This document shows, piece after piece, positions 38,856 to 50,473 of a stretch of DNA of 64,000 nucleotides. The stretch's first letter is position 1; the number at the start of each line of letters is the position of its first letter. The stretch covers positions 66,480-130,479 of the forward strand of contig OENT01000128.1 in NCBI GenBank assembly GCA_900239685.1, written 5' to 3'. Position numbers and translations under genes: made by a program. The DNA is from Rotaria macrura (taxonomy: Eukaryota; Rotifera; Eurotatoria; Philodinida; Philodinidae). The notes beneath the pieces are model-generated. The model saw only the letters and a list, made by a program, of their open reading frames with translations, was not told the origin of the DNA and did not search any database.

Positions 38856-41800
38856 AGATAATATGTCAAAATTGTGCTTGAATTATCTTCTTGTTACTTA
38901 TAGATTTCCTTAGACAATATGTGTATTCACTTTATAAAACGTGAAGGTTTTTATTTAGTGAGCGAAATCAGTAGTGAAATTTTGTTATTTGCTCTTGCTT
39001 AGCACTAAGACATATTGATATTTGATGCCTCTATTGACTTTAAATTTGTTTTGCTAGGCTAAAAGAATAGAAAACAATGCATTGAATCGATTCCGTCATT
39101 TATACCAATCACATAGATGTCGTAAATGAAAATTTTACAATTGTCTTATGTGCATTCTTCTATATTTATCTGTTTTACTTTTAGACTTGATTAGGTTTTA
39201 CAAATTTTATTTGTGATAATTTATGATCAAATTTTGACTCTCGCGAAACAGCATGATGTCACTAAAAATGATCTATTGTACATCTGATAGAATTACTGGG
39301 TAGAACAGTTGCTTTTAGTTTAAAATAATATTCGTACGAATATATCTTGTAAAATGAATCTCTAATAATCTATTTATATTGCTTTTCGTATTGGTATTCT
39401 TCTCTGAATTCAAATGTCTTTGCCTTTCCTGAATATGTGATACCCGCTGATGATTTTTAATCTGTTTTAATCAATTGAATTACTCTCGATTTAATATTTG
39501 AATGAAATATTATATGATGAAAAGTGTAATAAAAGCAGTGTATGTGTGCCTAGCTATAACTATGGTAAAATGAAATTGTTTATCTCTGTGAAACAATGTT
39601 TAGCATCTGGGCATGAATGACGCTTGAGTCGAGTATTCGAAAGAAGTAATCATATACTGTTCGTACTTGTTGATTTTATTTTCTTCTTTTCCTTTCTCAT
39701 TTAATTAGTGACTTGAAGCGAGATCCATAATCTTAGATGATGAATTGAACTAAGACTATTTTCGTTATCTACTAAGTGATCTGCATTTTCATAAACTTTG
39801 TCTACCGAAGACAACCTTTGATATTTCGGAGGTCGAGATGTGAGTATTGCATACAAAAGAGCCAGCAAGCACACCCTGGACCATACTTTCGATTTCCTCA
39901 AGTACGTAGATTTGTCGCTCGATGATAGAATATAGCAACTGATTTCATCTACATTTTACGTCTTACTTGTAAAGCAGACATGATAATCACATGAGATATG
40001 TCTTCTTGTTGAATCTAAGAAAACACATTAAAAATAATACAAGAGCGTGATCTATTCTAAATGGATGATGTTGCTAGAAAAATATTGAAAACAGATTTCT
40101 CTATCTAAGAATCGTTGTTTAACTGTTCTTTCTTTATCTTATTGTGTTTTATTGATGCGATCATTGATTATCGAGAAAATATTGTTATCCTAGTCATAAT
40201 CGATAAGATTTTAATGACATTGTTTTTTCTTGTTGTTAACATTCTATTACTGAATATGTAATCGGTAGAATGAAAAATCTTTCTAGCCAGATGTATAGTA
40301 CAACATGAATGTTGTGATTGTCGTAACTAGATCTATGTCGCGCTCTAGTTCAAAGAAACCTGTCTGCATAGTGTTAATTTAAACTACTTCTCTTACGACC
40401 TTGACAAACTGCAACATTCAATCAGTCCCGCCTCCCTTGACGATCGTCATTGTCAAATCTAAATAACAAAACCTCTGTGATTAACAGTTGGTGTTCATGT
40501 CAATGGTGATAGAAAATTCTTTCATGAAATGTTCATAACACAAAATGGTTGGTAATAATTGTTATATATCATACTCTTATATTACTATTATTATTCTAGA
40601 CAAAGTCCTCAGGGGTTCTATACTAACTTAATGAAAAACAAGAACTATTAAGCATGTATTTTGAATAATGAGTAAGAAAATAAATATTCTATTGATGTCT
40701 AAAATCTTGTATATGTTTGTGGTTTTTAATAGAAAATAATAATAGATCATTGGATGCACATGCACTATTGATATGTAATAAGTTCAATGGCAAAATTCAG
40801 ATTCTATCAAGTATACGAACATAGATCGAATGATTATAGAAACGGTGATCTTACAGCAATAATATTATATTAGTGCAGCTTTTAAATTTTCTTTTACATA
40901 AAAATTTAGTTCACATGAAATTAGCATGCAGCATTATTATCTTACTATTCGTGTGAATATGTAAGTTTTCCTAAAATACTGATTTCATCCCTCGATATAG
41001 ACGTCATCAAATAAATTTCAAGGACAGAACTAATTTAATGTTCGTTTGTTAATCATCATAGTGTATCATAGATTTAGAAACGTTCCTAGGATTGAAAACG
41101 ATATCTAGCGTGTTAACATCCTCATATAATCATGGAAATCCACATCGATTCAGCATAGAAAGTGACATTTTCTGACATAAAGTGTTAATTTCACTGATAT
41201 TCAATTTGGATGAAAAAAGACTCGTTCTATCATGTTTTGTTCTGTTTAAACTCAGGTTCAATCTTCTATGACATCACCCGATGTTCAATGAGTTCGAGTT
41301 ATTTATTGTTACTATTTCTATTAATGTTGATCGCGATAAAAAGAAATCATCAACGTCATTTTCAATTACGTAATTCTCATTGCCTTTGTCATAGAAAAAA
41401 AAACAATCATGAAAATGATTCAGATTTTCTGCTTCTGAAATAGAGTTAGAAAAGAACTTTGTAGTATACCTTCCAGATATTGCCATATCCTATCCATGAA
41501 GAAAAACATTCGCCTGATGAAGAACAATAATCAAACAAAGTGTGAATCAAGTTAAACGAATATCGATTGATTTTTAAATATGATAATGACCTTTTAATGA
41601 ACATCAGATTAAAATATATCAAAACAAGATAACCAGTGGAATAATGAAATGAAACCATTTTCTCATTACTAATGTGTTTCATACAATTGAGTCAATATGC
41701 TTCGGAAGGCACACATGCTATTTATTATTGTGTTCTCGACGACATTTTCTTTTATCTATCATATGATTTTAGAAACACTGAAATCCATTGAAGAATTATT

Positions 41801-42698
41801 TATAGTTCTCTTTGTGAATTCCTTGACGGTCGTTATTCGTACCAAATCAGAAAACCATTATCAATTTCCTTATACCACACATAATGATTATTTTACATCA
41901 TGTCTAGGTGCAAACTATGAACTCAATATAACACAAATGAATTTCTTGTGCGTTTCAGTTTTTTTGTTTTGCAATTGTCTCATTCGAACATGTCTTTTGA
42001 TGAGTGTAAAATATTTATTATGAATAGAAGAATATGTTGTTGACTAATTTACAATGCTTTGCAAAAAATACTTGGCCTCAATCATTTTCAATACTACAAC
42101 GATGGTATTCATTTATTTCTCTCAGTCTCATTAGGATTTGATAGTCAACAAGCAATGCTACCTATTAGTTTATTTATCCAATGTCAAAATAAAGATTAAC
42201 TCAAAGATTATTAATGTTTTGTTGGATTTAATTTCTATCTATTTCAAATTATTCTCAACTATCTAGATCAAGTTCAACATTAGTTGTTTGCATTTCAAAC
42301 CTTAATACGAAAAACGTGACTGAACATTATTGTGCAATTTTAATCATTATTTCGAACATGAATTAATAGCATCATAGTTCTTTTACCACAATATGATGTT
42401 GAGGAAGGTTTCTTTATCGATGACAACAATCCTAAGCTCAATGCATTTTGTCATAGAATGAGGGAAAAATGAATAGAATTGTATCGTTGAGCAGTACTAT
42501 TTGTAAACTATTCGATCTGGTATGTAGTAACTCGGAAGAAATTAATGTTGTAAGAATTTTACTGAAAATATGAGGCCAAGGTTTTCTGAAAAGAACATTG
42601 TACATCTAATTTTACATTTCTACGGAGGATCTTTTATTTCATAAAAGAGAAATTCTTTTACCCAGAGGAATGGATTCAAGTACATGGTAACGAATACT
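38856..42698. other. Gene-poor region
   Basis: No gene is supported. Several small ORFs begin with hydrophobic, signal-like stretches: minus 39,701-39,901, plus 41,292-41,443 and plus 41,697-42,023. They lack recognisable mature domains and could be chance products of AT-rich DNA. Confidence 0.4.
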
Positions 42699-42995
42699 TT
42701 AAATAGTTTTCGTAGATCGTTTTCCTCGCATAGCATGAAATAATGCTGCTCGACGTTGTGGATAAATTTTCAGCATATTTTCAATCAGATACTTAATTTT
42801 TTCGTCAGAATGTTGATTCAATTGTTCGTCGTCGAATGAATCATATAAATGCCTGTTGATTGATGTTCTTCGCATTCGTTTTTCGAGTGATGCTCTCGAT
42901 GTTTGATCACCTGTACAAATGACAATCGGGAGAAGTACAAGGAAAATAACGACAAGAGCCAAAACCAGTAAACGACGATAGTAATATGTAATCAT
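42699..42995 (-). CDS. Candidate neuropeptide precursor with amidation site
   Basis: A 98-residue ORF. After MITYYYRR comes a strong hydrophobic signal or anchor, LLVLALVVIFLVLLPIVIC, then a linker with basic sites EKRMRR. Next is an acidic-to-amphipathic stretch running through LYDSFDDEQLNQ and KYLIENMLKIYP to RRAALFHAMR, then GKR and a five-residue tail. Gly-Lys-Arg is the standard C-terminal amidation and prohormone-convertase signal, so the predicted product is a peptide of about 47 residues ending FHAMR-amide, or AALFHAMR-amide if the internal Arg-Arg is cut. I chose the second Met because the first (at 43,034) lies before a TTTAAG and TTCAAG acceptor-like stretch. I recognise no known neuropeptide family. 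It could still be a chance ORF, but the order of signal, dibasic site, GKR and stop is specific. Confidence 0.5.
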   Translation of the reverse strand: MITYYYRRLLVLALVVIFLVLLPIVICTGDQTSRASLEKRMRRTSINRHLYDSFDDEQLNQHSDEKIKYLIENMLKIYPQRRAALFHAMRGKRSTKTI

Positions 42996-43034
42996 TATCT
43001 TGAAACTTAAATAGAAAAAAAAAATAATTTTCAA

Positions 43035-45447
43035 TAATCAACAACATGAACTAATGCATCGATGAATCTTTCGAATGCATAAGATTTGAACGTCACTACC
43101 TTGTTATACTGCTTGGAAAACTATTTTACCTGTACAACTACTATAAGCTTTGATAATAAGATTGAGTACCTTCAAATTTGATGAATCTATGGTTCATAGA
43201 ATTTGCTATAATTCTTTCGACTGATGTTGTTGAGAAGTTCTCTAGATTGATATTTTTTTCTCAATTGAACAGACACGCACTACTATCATAGAGTTCGGTC
43301 TTTTTTTTATCTACATATTTCATTCTATTTCTTTTTTCTAATGCTCTCTTTGTCAATTAACTTGTTAATAAGATCATAAACACAGCATGTCTTCCACTAA
43401 AGACGGAAAACACATTTCCTTTTAAAATTATTTGTCGTTCTTTCCTTATTTTTTTAAACGATAAAGTTCGAATTATAAGATATTTCAGAGAATTAAAATT
43501 AAAAAATACTCAAAGTATTAGCTAAATTCTTTTTCTTTGTTAATTTAATGAATTGTTCAAATAAAAAGTTTTGAAAATTGCGCATTAACTAAAAAATTAT
43601 TTACAATTTCTATGCCAGACTTTATCTGATTGAAAAATGCAATCATCTGAATATAATTTCTTCCGGAAGAAGAAGAAGAAGCAAAACAAAAGATTGAAAG
43701 AGTTATTCATACTATCTTATTCTTTTTATGTCTTATTGAATATGAATAGTCTGTCGACAAAAAAAAAACAAGAATAATATCATTCATCATCTAGATCCAA
43801 GGTGATTACACTTCCATCTGAAAATGAGTATACGTACTATTCATGCCCGTAGTAAAAAAGAAAAGCTATTCCTATTATTACTGTTATCAAATCAAGTCGT
43901 AGAATGAAAATATCCTACTCGATTTATATAAGCATATTACAACTAACAATAATATTGAAAACAATAGTTTTATTCGACACATATAAGTTACTGTAATATT
44001 TACACTTGAAAAAGATGAGTATCATAATAGAACAATGATAGTTTTAGATGCAACACAACTTTGTTGGACATTGTACGAGTTTTGTGCTTCGATGCATGAG
44101 AATAATCAATAAAATTGCATGTCAAATCGATCGCAATGCAGATGTGAAACTTATGGATGGCAGTAGAAAAAAAACGCGTACTTATCAATCTAATTATGAT
44201 TTGATTCTTCACGATGGTTCTACATGAAGAAGATCTTTTGAATTAAGCAACTGACTATGTCCGCGTAAAGATAGTTTTGGTTTATTTCTCCGTAATGAAA
44301 CTGATTAGACAACAATAAATATCCATCGTTACGGATCGAAATTCAATCGTATAAAACTTTATTGAATAACAACATATACTAGACTGATAGAGGACTATCG
44401 TTATTACTTTAGAAGCATGATGATTTTGAGAAAGAGTATTGTTCTTTCGTTTGAAAATTAAATCAAGTATTCTTAATTATTTCTGCATATATAAATATGC
44501 CTTGGAATCACATCAGAATAAACTTGAATTTAATTTTGTTACGAAGATAACTGGCATAGTCAACTAATACGTCGATCAAATGTTTTAAGTAGAATTTCTT
44601 TGTTGTCAAATCTTGACGAGTAATTTTTTTGGAATAACAGAGCATAAAACTAATGTTGGTAAAAGAATATTTACGACGGCAACATTTCAATATTCAATGA
44701 ATCTACATTAATCAATTTATTCTTGATATAATTCTGACAATATTTCAATAAAAAAAAAAAGAATATTAGGAATTCGGTGCACTCTTTTTTAAAATATTCT
44801 TCATAAATTTTGAATTTCTTGATATATAACAGGAAACATTATGCGTGTGTATTGAAAAACTCTTAGCTATCTAATTTTACATTAATGTGCTGTTTGCTGA
44901 TGACGAGAGATTTACTAAATACTTACGATGATTATAATGTTATCGATAAAGAAGACATTGCTCAAAATACATGTCGTACTTCTTTCAACTAATAACTAAA
45001 TGTAACTCTGACAGGAAGTGTAACGATCTCGGCTAACATTAGCAACGTACTATTCAAGAATAATTCCGTAAACTCTAAATATATAGTTAAGTTATGCACG
45101 GATACAACAGATAGCAAGTTTTATTCTATTTGTTCTTTTCTACACACTGAATAAAAGTATCTTGCGAAAAAAAATTGACATGAATATACTTTAAATCTCT
45201 TCTCTAATTAAAATATCAAAATGTGAAAGATTAGTATTCGAACGAAAAAATAAAAAGTAGATTTTCTATTTGTAAGTTTACATCATCAATATATAATTGA
45301 TGAGTGTTTTATAATAAAATTTGCATCAAAATCTTTCAAAAAACATTATCTCGCACAACTGTCCAATATACTTCATTCTACTTAGAATTTTAATTCAAAT
45401 AATAACTTTCGCAAAAAAAATTCTACAAAAAAAGATTAACCTGATGA

Positions 45448-45479
<32 letters not shown>

Positions 45480-48400
45480 TAGATAATGCAGAATGTACTT
45501 TCAAATACGAAACTATAGCATCGATTACTTTCATGTATCCTACTTCTAATCCTCTAAATAAATACTGATTAAACTGTAGAATAATCTACTTGATTTGTAA
45601 TCGTCTATAATAAATCTTAATTTATTTCATTTGAGATTATTCATCGTTCATACTCAATCAGTAATACTTAGGATGAATCCACTGAGATAATGATTTGATA
45701 ATTTGGTTATTGACTTATCTTAATGTATATAATTAAGATTCTATTTTCAAACGAATATTGAAACAACAATGATAAAACATGATATAATTCATCATAGTCT
45801 ATGCTACTGGTAAAGTTATCTCTTTCATCACAAATAATCATAATCAATCATGGATTATACCTCAATAAGGTACTTTAGTTACCGGTGTAATCGACATTCG
45901 ATTGAAGTCGAATACATCTACTATGAAATAGCAGATTTAAAAAGAAGAAATTTTGCCTGAGATATTGTTAATAAATACTTTCTCATATTTTTCATGCTCT
46001 ATGTTTTAAAATGTAGGATAAAAATAACTCATATTCAACTAGAAAAAAAAAGAAAATTAAAAAACTGTGTCGTCTAAAACATGTCTATAAAAAGTAGTAC
46101 GCGATTTTTATTCTTTTCCTTGCATTACCTATGGCATTAGAATCAGAAATAAACTTATGAGATTATTTACATTGACTGTGCTTCATCTTACTGCAAACTG
46201 AAAATTCTCCCTGATTCAATGTACGAGCACAATCGCTAATTCATTCACATAACTTAGTGAGACTCGCTATCGCAATGAAATTACAAGAAAAAATCTCTTT
46301 TTAAATTTAATAGCTCGATTTACCGGATTTCCTAATCATTCAAAATAGTTCATGTTTTACTTATGCACTATCTATAGTTCGGCTGGGACATGAAAACTGA
46401 ATCCAGCCGGATAGAGATTTCATTAGTTAATTTTCTCCCTGACCTATAAGTCCGGCACAGCATAAAATGCAATGAAAGGGAATTAAAAAAACTGAACAAG
46501 TGAAAAATAATAACAACGAAGCATAATTATACCTTGATTTTAAAGACATCTAAAAGATGAAGCTTTCTATTAATTTACATTAGCTATTTATTGTCTTTCT
46601 ATCATCTTTTCGATAAACAGCAATGAAATATACCATACAACTAAAAGCTTCGATCGAAAGGCAAGTGTTTTTACAAAAAAAACAACATTTGAGGAAATGA
46701 AAAGATTGATATAAATGTTTGAAGTCGTTAGTGGACATGTCCTGTTGAAGCCTTTTAAAATGATTCGCTAATTTTATTTGAAGTCATAATTGATTCAAAC
46801 ATGTCACTCGGGTACAAAACGAAATAACTACCTGCGTACTTTATGAATAAACAAAAAAGGCAAAATAGAATTTACTTGATACTATGAACGCATTTTTCTG
46901 AAACCAGTCACTGATTTAATGTTTTAATCAAATACTTTGGTATGTTAATTCTAATAATTATAAATATTCTATCTCCCCTCCCCCGCAAAGTGCGAATTGT
47001 AAAAAAAAATAATTGTTTCATATAAGCGACCGATCTCTATTATGCAAACTTAGTAAATTTTTGCTCTTCTAATGGTCGATATCGAAGTTTTTATGTGAAA
47101 ATTTGCCTCTATTGCATTCTGTGTTTTAATCAAACAAATGATCTTTGAAAATGCATGAATGAAACATAGAGGAAAAGCAAAGCCTCGCATGAAAAGATTC
47201 AGAAATTTAATTTAATTTTCCCATCTTTTAGATTGAATATTATATAACGAATGTCCATACTACTTCTATAGAAGAATCAGTGAAAAATGAAGTTATTACT
47301 TTTCTTCTTAATGGCGGCGTTCTTATCTATTGTAATTTATTTAGCAAAACTACAGATTGTCTGTCACTGCAATATGTTCCTGATTATAATTCCTTTAGAA
47401 AAGTATCCTCGATAAGAAATCATTGATTAACACATGACAAATTTAACATTGTTCATTTGTCTCGTTCGCAGTAGTCTAGTGACTAAAATTTTGGTCATCA
47501 CTTGTAGATTGTCTTCTAAATTTACGGATCTAAACCAGGAGAATAGAGAACGATGACGATGACACCGTCATGTCTTATAAACCAACTGTTCGTTTTGCAA
47601 TAACTTTAGTTATCAACCATCATAAATTCGATTCCTTGAATCAATTGCTAGATAAATCTAAAGTAGTCGATAAGTAAGTACTTAGTCAATGTTAATCTTC
47701 GACTAGGTACGCTAATTTAGGCATATTTTTCAATGTAAGCGCATCGTATATCAATTCGTGGCTGTTCAGAAATCTATCAATCGATTCGTTTTGCAAACAA
47801 GGGGCTGAATATCACAATTACCTTATTCAAATGTGATTCAAGTTTACAGGTATTTTTTAAAATAATTGAAACCAGTGACCATTGCAGTCTTTTGAGCATC
47901 TTTTCTGCCAAAAGATACTTTGCAAAGAGGTCGTATATGTTGATATATCTTTTCCAGAGACGCCAGCTATGCATTATTTCCATAGTTAAAATAAAATGAG
48001 CCTGCTATAAGTTTGTATGTTTTAAAAACAAACTCATCACTAGTTTAATTTCCTTCAAGAAAATCTTGTCACTTCAATCGATCCTTGAAAAGCTGACTCG
48101 ATATCAAAATGAGTTTTGTTAACGAAAACAAATCTGTTTATTGAACTCACTGCTCTTAAAACGAATCAAATCATAGAACTGTGAGCTGAAACTGGTTCAT
48201 GGATAATTTATCAGTATTCAAATTGATCTCTTTATGGAAGTTGCTACTCGGTCACGGTTGGCATCGACTAAATATTCATTTATTCATGTATGCAAATCTC
48301 TTTGTATACATGAATTCATGGAATGAGAATTCCATAACAAATGATAGATTGGTGGTTATGACATATGGATAGAAACTATCTTCAAATTGCTGATATCGCA

Positions 48401-49029
48401 TTGAAGCAAGTTCGCCAATACATTTAAATTGCAATAGGACGCCACATCCTCAGAAGTATCGTACCAGTCATTGAATACATACAAGTCATAGCAAGTAATT
48501 GAATATCGATCGATTTTCCGTATTGTCTCATATTATTATGAGTCCTGATACATAATAGAGGAGATATGACTGAAAATAAAAGGCCGGAAATTTACTCTGG
48601 AAAGAAAAGTATTCGAAAATGAACAGTACATATGACATTGGAGCGCTTGAGTAGTTTTCTTCTAGTGCACTGGTAAGTTGAATTCGAATAGAGATTTTCT
48701 CAATTGTTTTTATTTCAAACTAACTTTGTTTTACGAATGTATACAATATAATTACATAACAATCCCATTTCAGAGATGTCACCAGAGAACGATAATTCGA
48801 AAATATGGCTCTCTAATTTAAGCTATTTGATTGGTCACTGATTAGAGTCATCGCATACCTATAATGCCATCTGAAATACGTACTTGTTTCTGCGAGCTTG
48901 TTTTTTTTTTTAGCAATCATGCTTTTACTTTTTTTTTGTTGCGTTATCCTCTTAGACTTATCAGTATAAAGTGTCTTAAATTATCTCAACAGTACTTTAG
49001 TTTGCATCGACCGATATATTTCTCCTTAG
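43035..49029. other. 6-kb gene-poor AT-rich region
   Basis: I find no supported gene. There is a TA/GA microsatellite at 45,449-45,478. A small hairpin near 46,380-46,415 has arms CGGCTGG and CCAGCCG. ORFs such as minus 44,508-44,690 and minus 47,777-47,983 show no motifs. Any promoter or 5' exon of MOCS1A should lie at the right end. Confidence 0.4.
45449..45478. repeat. Compound TA/GA microsatellite
   Basis: An alternating AT tract passes directly into a GA tract in intergenic DNA. Confidence 0.85.
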
Positions 49030-50282
49030 ATGAGTTCTGTATCCCGTCGATCAGCACCACTTATCGATAGTTTTAATCGTTTACATAATTATTTGCGTAT
49101 ATCACTCACAGAACGATGTAATTTAAGGTCATGCACAAACTTTCTTGATCATACTAAGGATCATATTTATAATAATTTACTCTGTATAGATGTCAATATT
49201 GTATGCCCGAAAAAGGCGTTGATCTATCACCAGCAAAACATATACTAAGCACAAATGAAATTCTACGTCTCGTTCGTATTTTCACTTCGTATGGAGGAGT
49301 TAATAAGATTCGTCTGACCGGAGGAGGTACGTGGTTAAAAGAATTAAGTAGCTAATCTTGTACGCATTGGAATTCGTATAATATGCAAGTGTTTGCTTTG
49401 GCAAAATCTTCATCTCATGAATTCACTTTAGAGCCAACAATACGAAAGGATCTGATTGATATCGTCCATGGAATACGTGCGCATCCATCGATTAAAACTA
49501 TTGGTATAACAACAAATGGTGTTCTTCTACATCGTTTGCTTGAACCACTTGCTCAAGCTGGTCTCAATTCATTAAATATATCATTAGACTCATTGGTTAA
49601 AGAAAAATTTGAATTTCTAACACGTCGTCTAGCATTTACACGTGTCTTAACAAATATCCGTTTAGCATTGGATATGCCGAATTTATATCCATTAGTTAAA
49701 ATAAATTGTGTTGTTATGCAAGGCATAAATACTGATGAATTAATCGACTTTGTTGAATTAACTCGTAATCAATCGAATTTAGCCGTTCGTTTCATTGAAT
49801 ATATGCCGTTTAATGATAATAAATGGAGTGAAAAAAAGTATTTTCCATATGAAGAAATGTTGAAAATAATCACACAAAAATATGAACTAGAAAAACTTCA
49901 ACAAGTCGATAGAAGTGATACAACTAAATGGTATCGAGTAAGAGATCATTCTTATCAGGGAAAGATTGGTTTTATTACATCTATGAGTGAACATTTTTGT
50001 TCTACGTGCAATAGAATACGAGTTACAGCTGATGGCCAATTGAAAGTTAGTTCATTTATTTAGAGAAGAATTTAACATCCAAGAAAAACAAAACGTGTCT
50101 TTTAGGTCTGTCTATTTGATAATAAAGAAGTATCATTACGTGATGCCCTGCGATCAGATTTAAATGATGAAGAAATACATTTATTAATACAGCGTGCCCT
50201 ATATAAAAAAGAAAAAGAACATTTGCCAGTGAGCATTTTATCGTCACAAGAAAATCGTCCAATGATTCTAATCGGTGGTTAG
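49030..50282 (+). CDS. MOCS1: Molybdenum cofactor biosynthesis protein 1A (MoaA-type radical SAM GTP 3',8-cyclase)
   Basis: Four exons, 49030-49127, 49190-49326, 49432-50045 and 50106-50282, give 341 residues. The enzyme is the first of molybdenum cofactor synthesis and turns GTP into 3',8-cyclo-dihydro-GTP. The radical SAM cluster motif C30-x3-C34-x2-C37 ([14 protein letters not shown]) is formed across an exon junction. [12 protein letters not shown] follows. The C-terminal 4Fe-4S site is C268-x2-C271-x13-C285. The protein ends NRPMILIGG, the free Gly-Gly tail of MOCS1A/MoaA needed for activity. No MoaC (MOCS1B) domain follows: the next gene is ELAPOR. The ATG abuts an acceptor-like CTCCTTAG, so either a leader is trans-spliced there or an upstream exon adds a mitochondrial presequence. 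As modelled, residues before [11 protein letters not shown] are too short for a usual presequence. Confidence 0.93.
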
Positions 50283-50473
50283 CAATAAAAAAAATCCATA
50301 TATTTTATATATGTATACCACTGTCATTTGCATAAACAAGCAATGAGTAATACAAAGTGATTTATTTTTGTTTATAAAATTTCTGATTGTTTTTTTTCCC
50401 CAATCATTCTGTTACTATTTACGTTGATTTTTGTTGTTTACAACAATGTTACATGGTTAATTTTGTTTTTTAG
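50283..50473 (+). promoter_or_regulatory. Short intercistronic gap ending in an acceptor-like site
   Basis: A T-rich 191-bp gap lies between MOCS1A and ELAPOR. It ends TTTTGTTTTTTAG directly before the ELAPOR ATG, a near-ideal 3' splice site with no visible partner donor outside MOCS1A coding sequence. That fits trans-splicing. Confidence 0.45.

Noticed and set aside
46380-46415. CGGCTGG...CCAGCCG hairpin as a terminator or RNA element
   Set aside because: Only seven paired bases, no context; such hairpins occur by chance.
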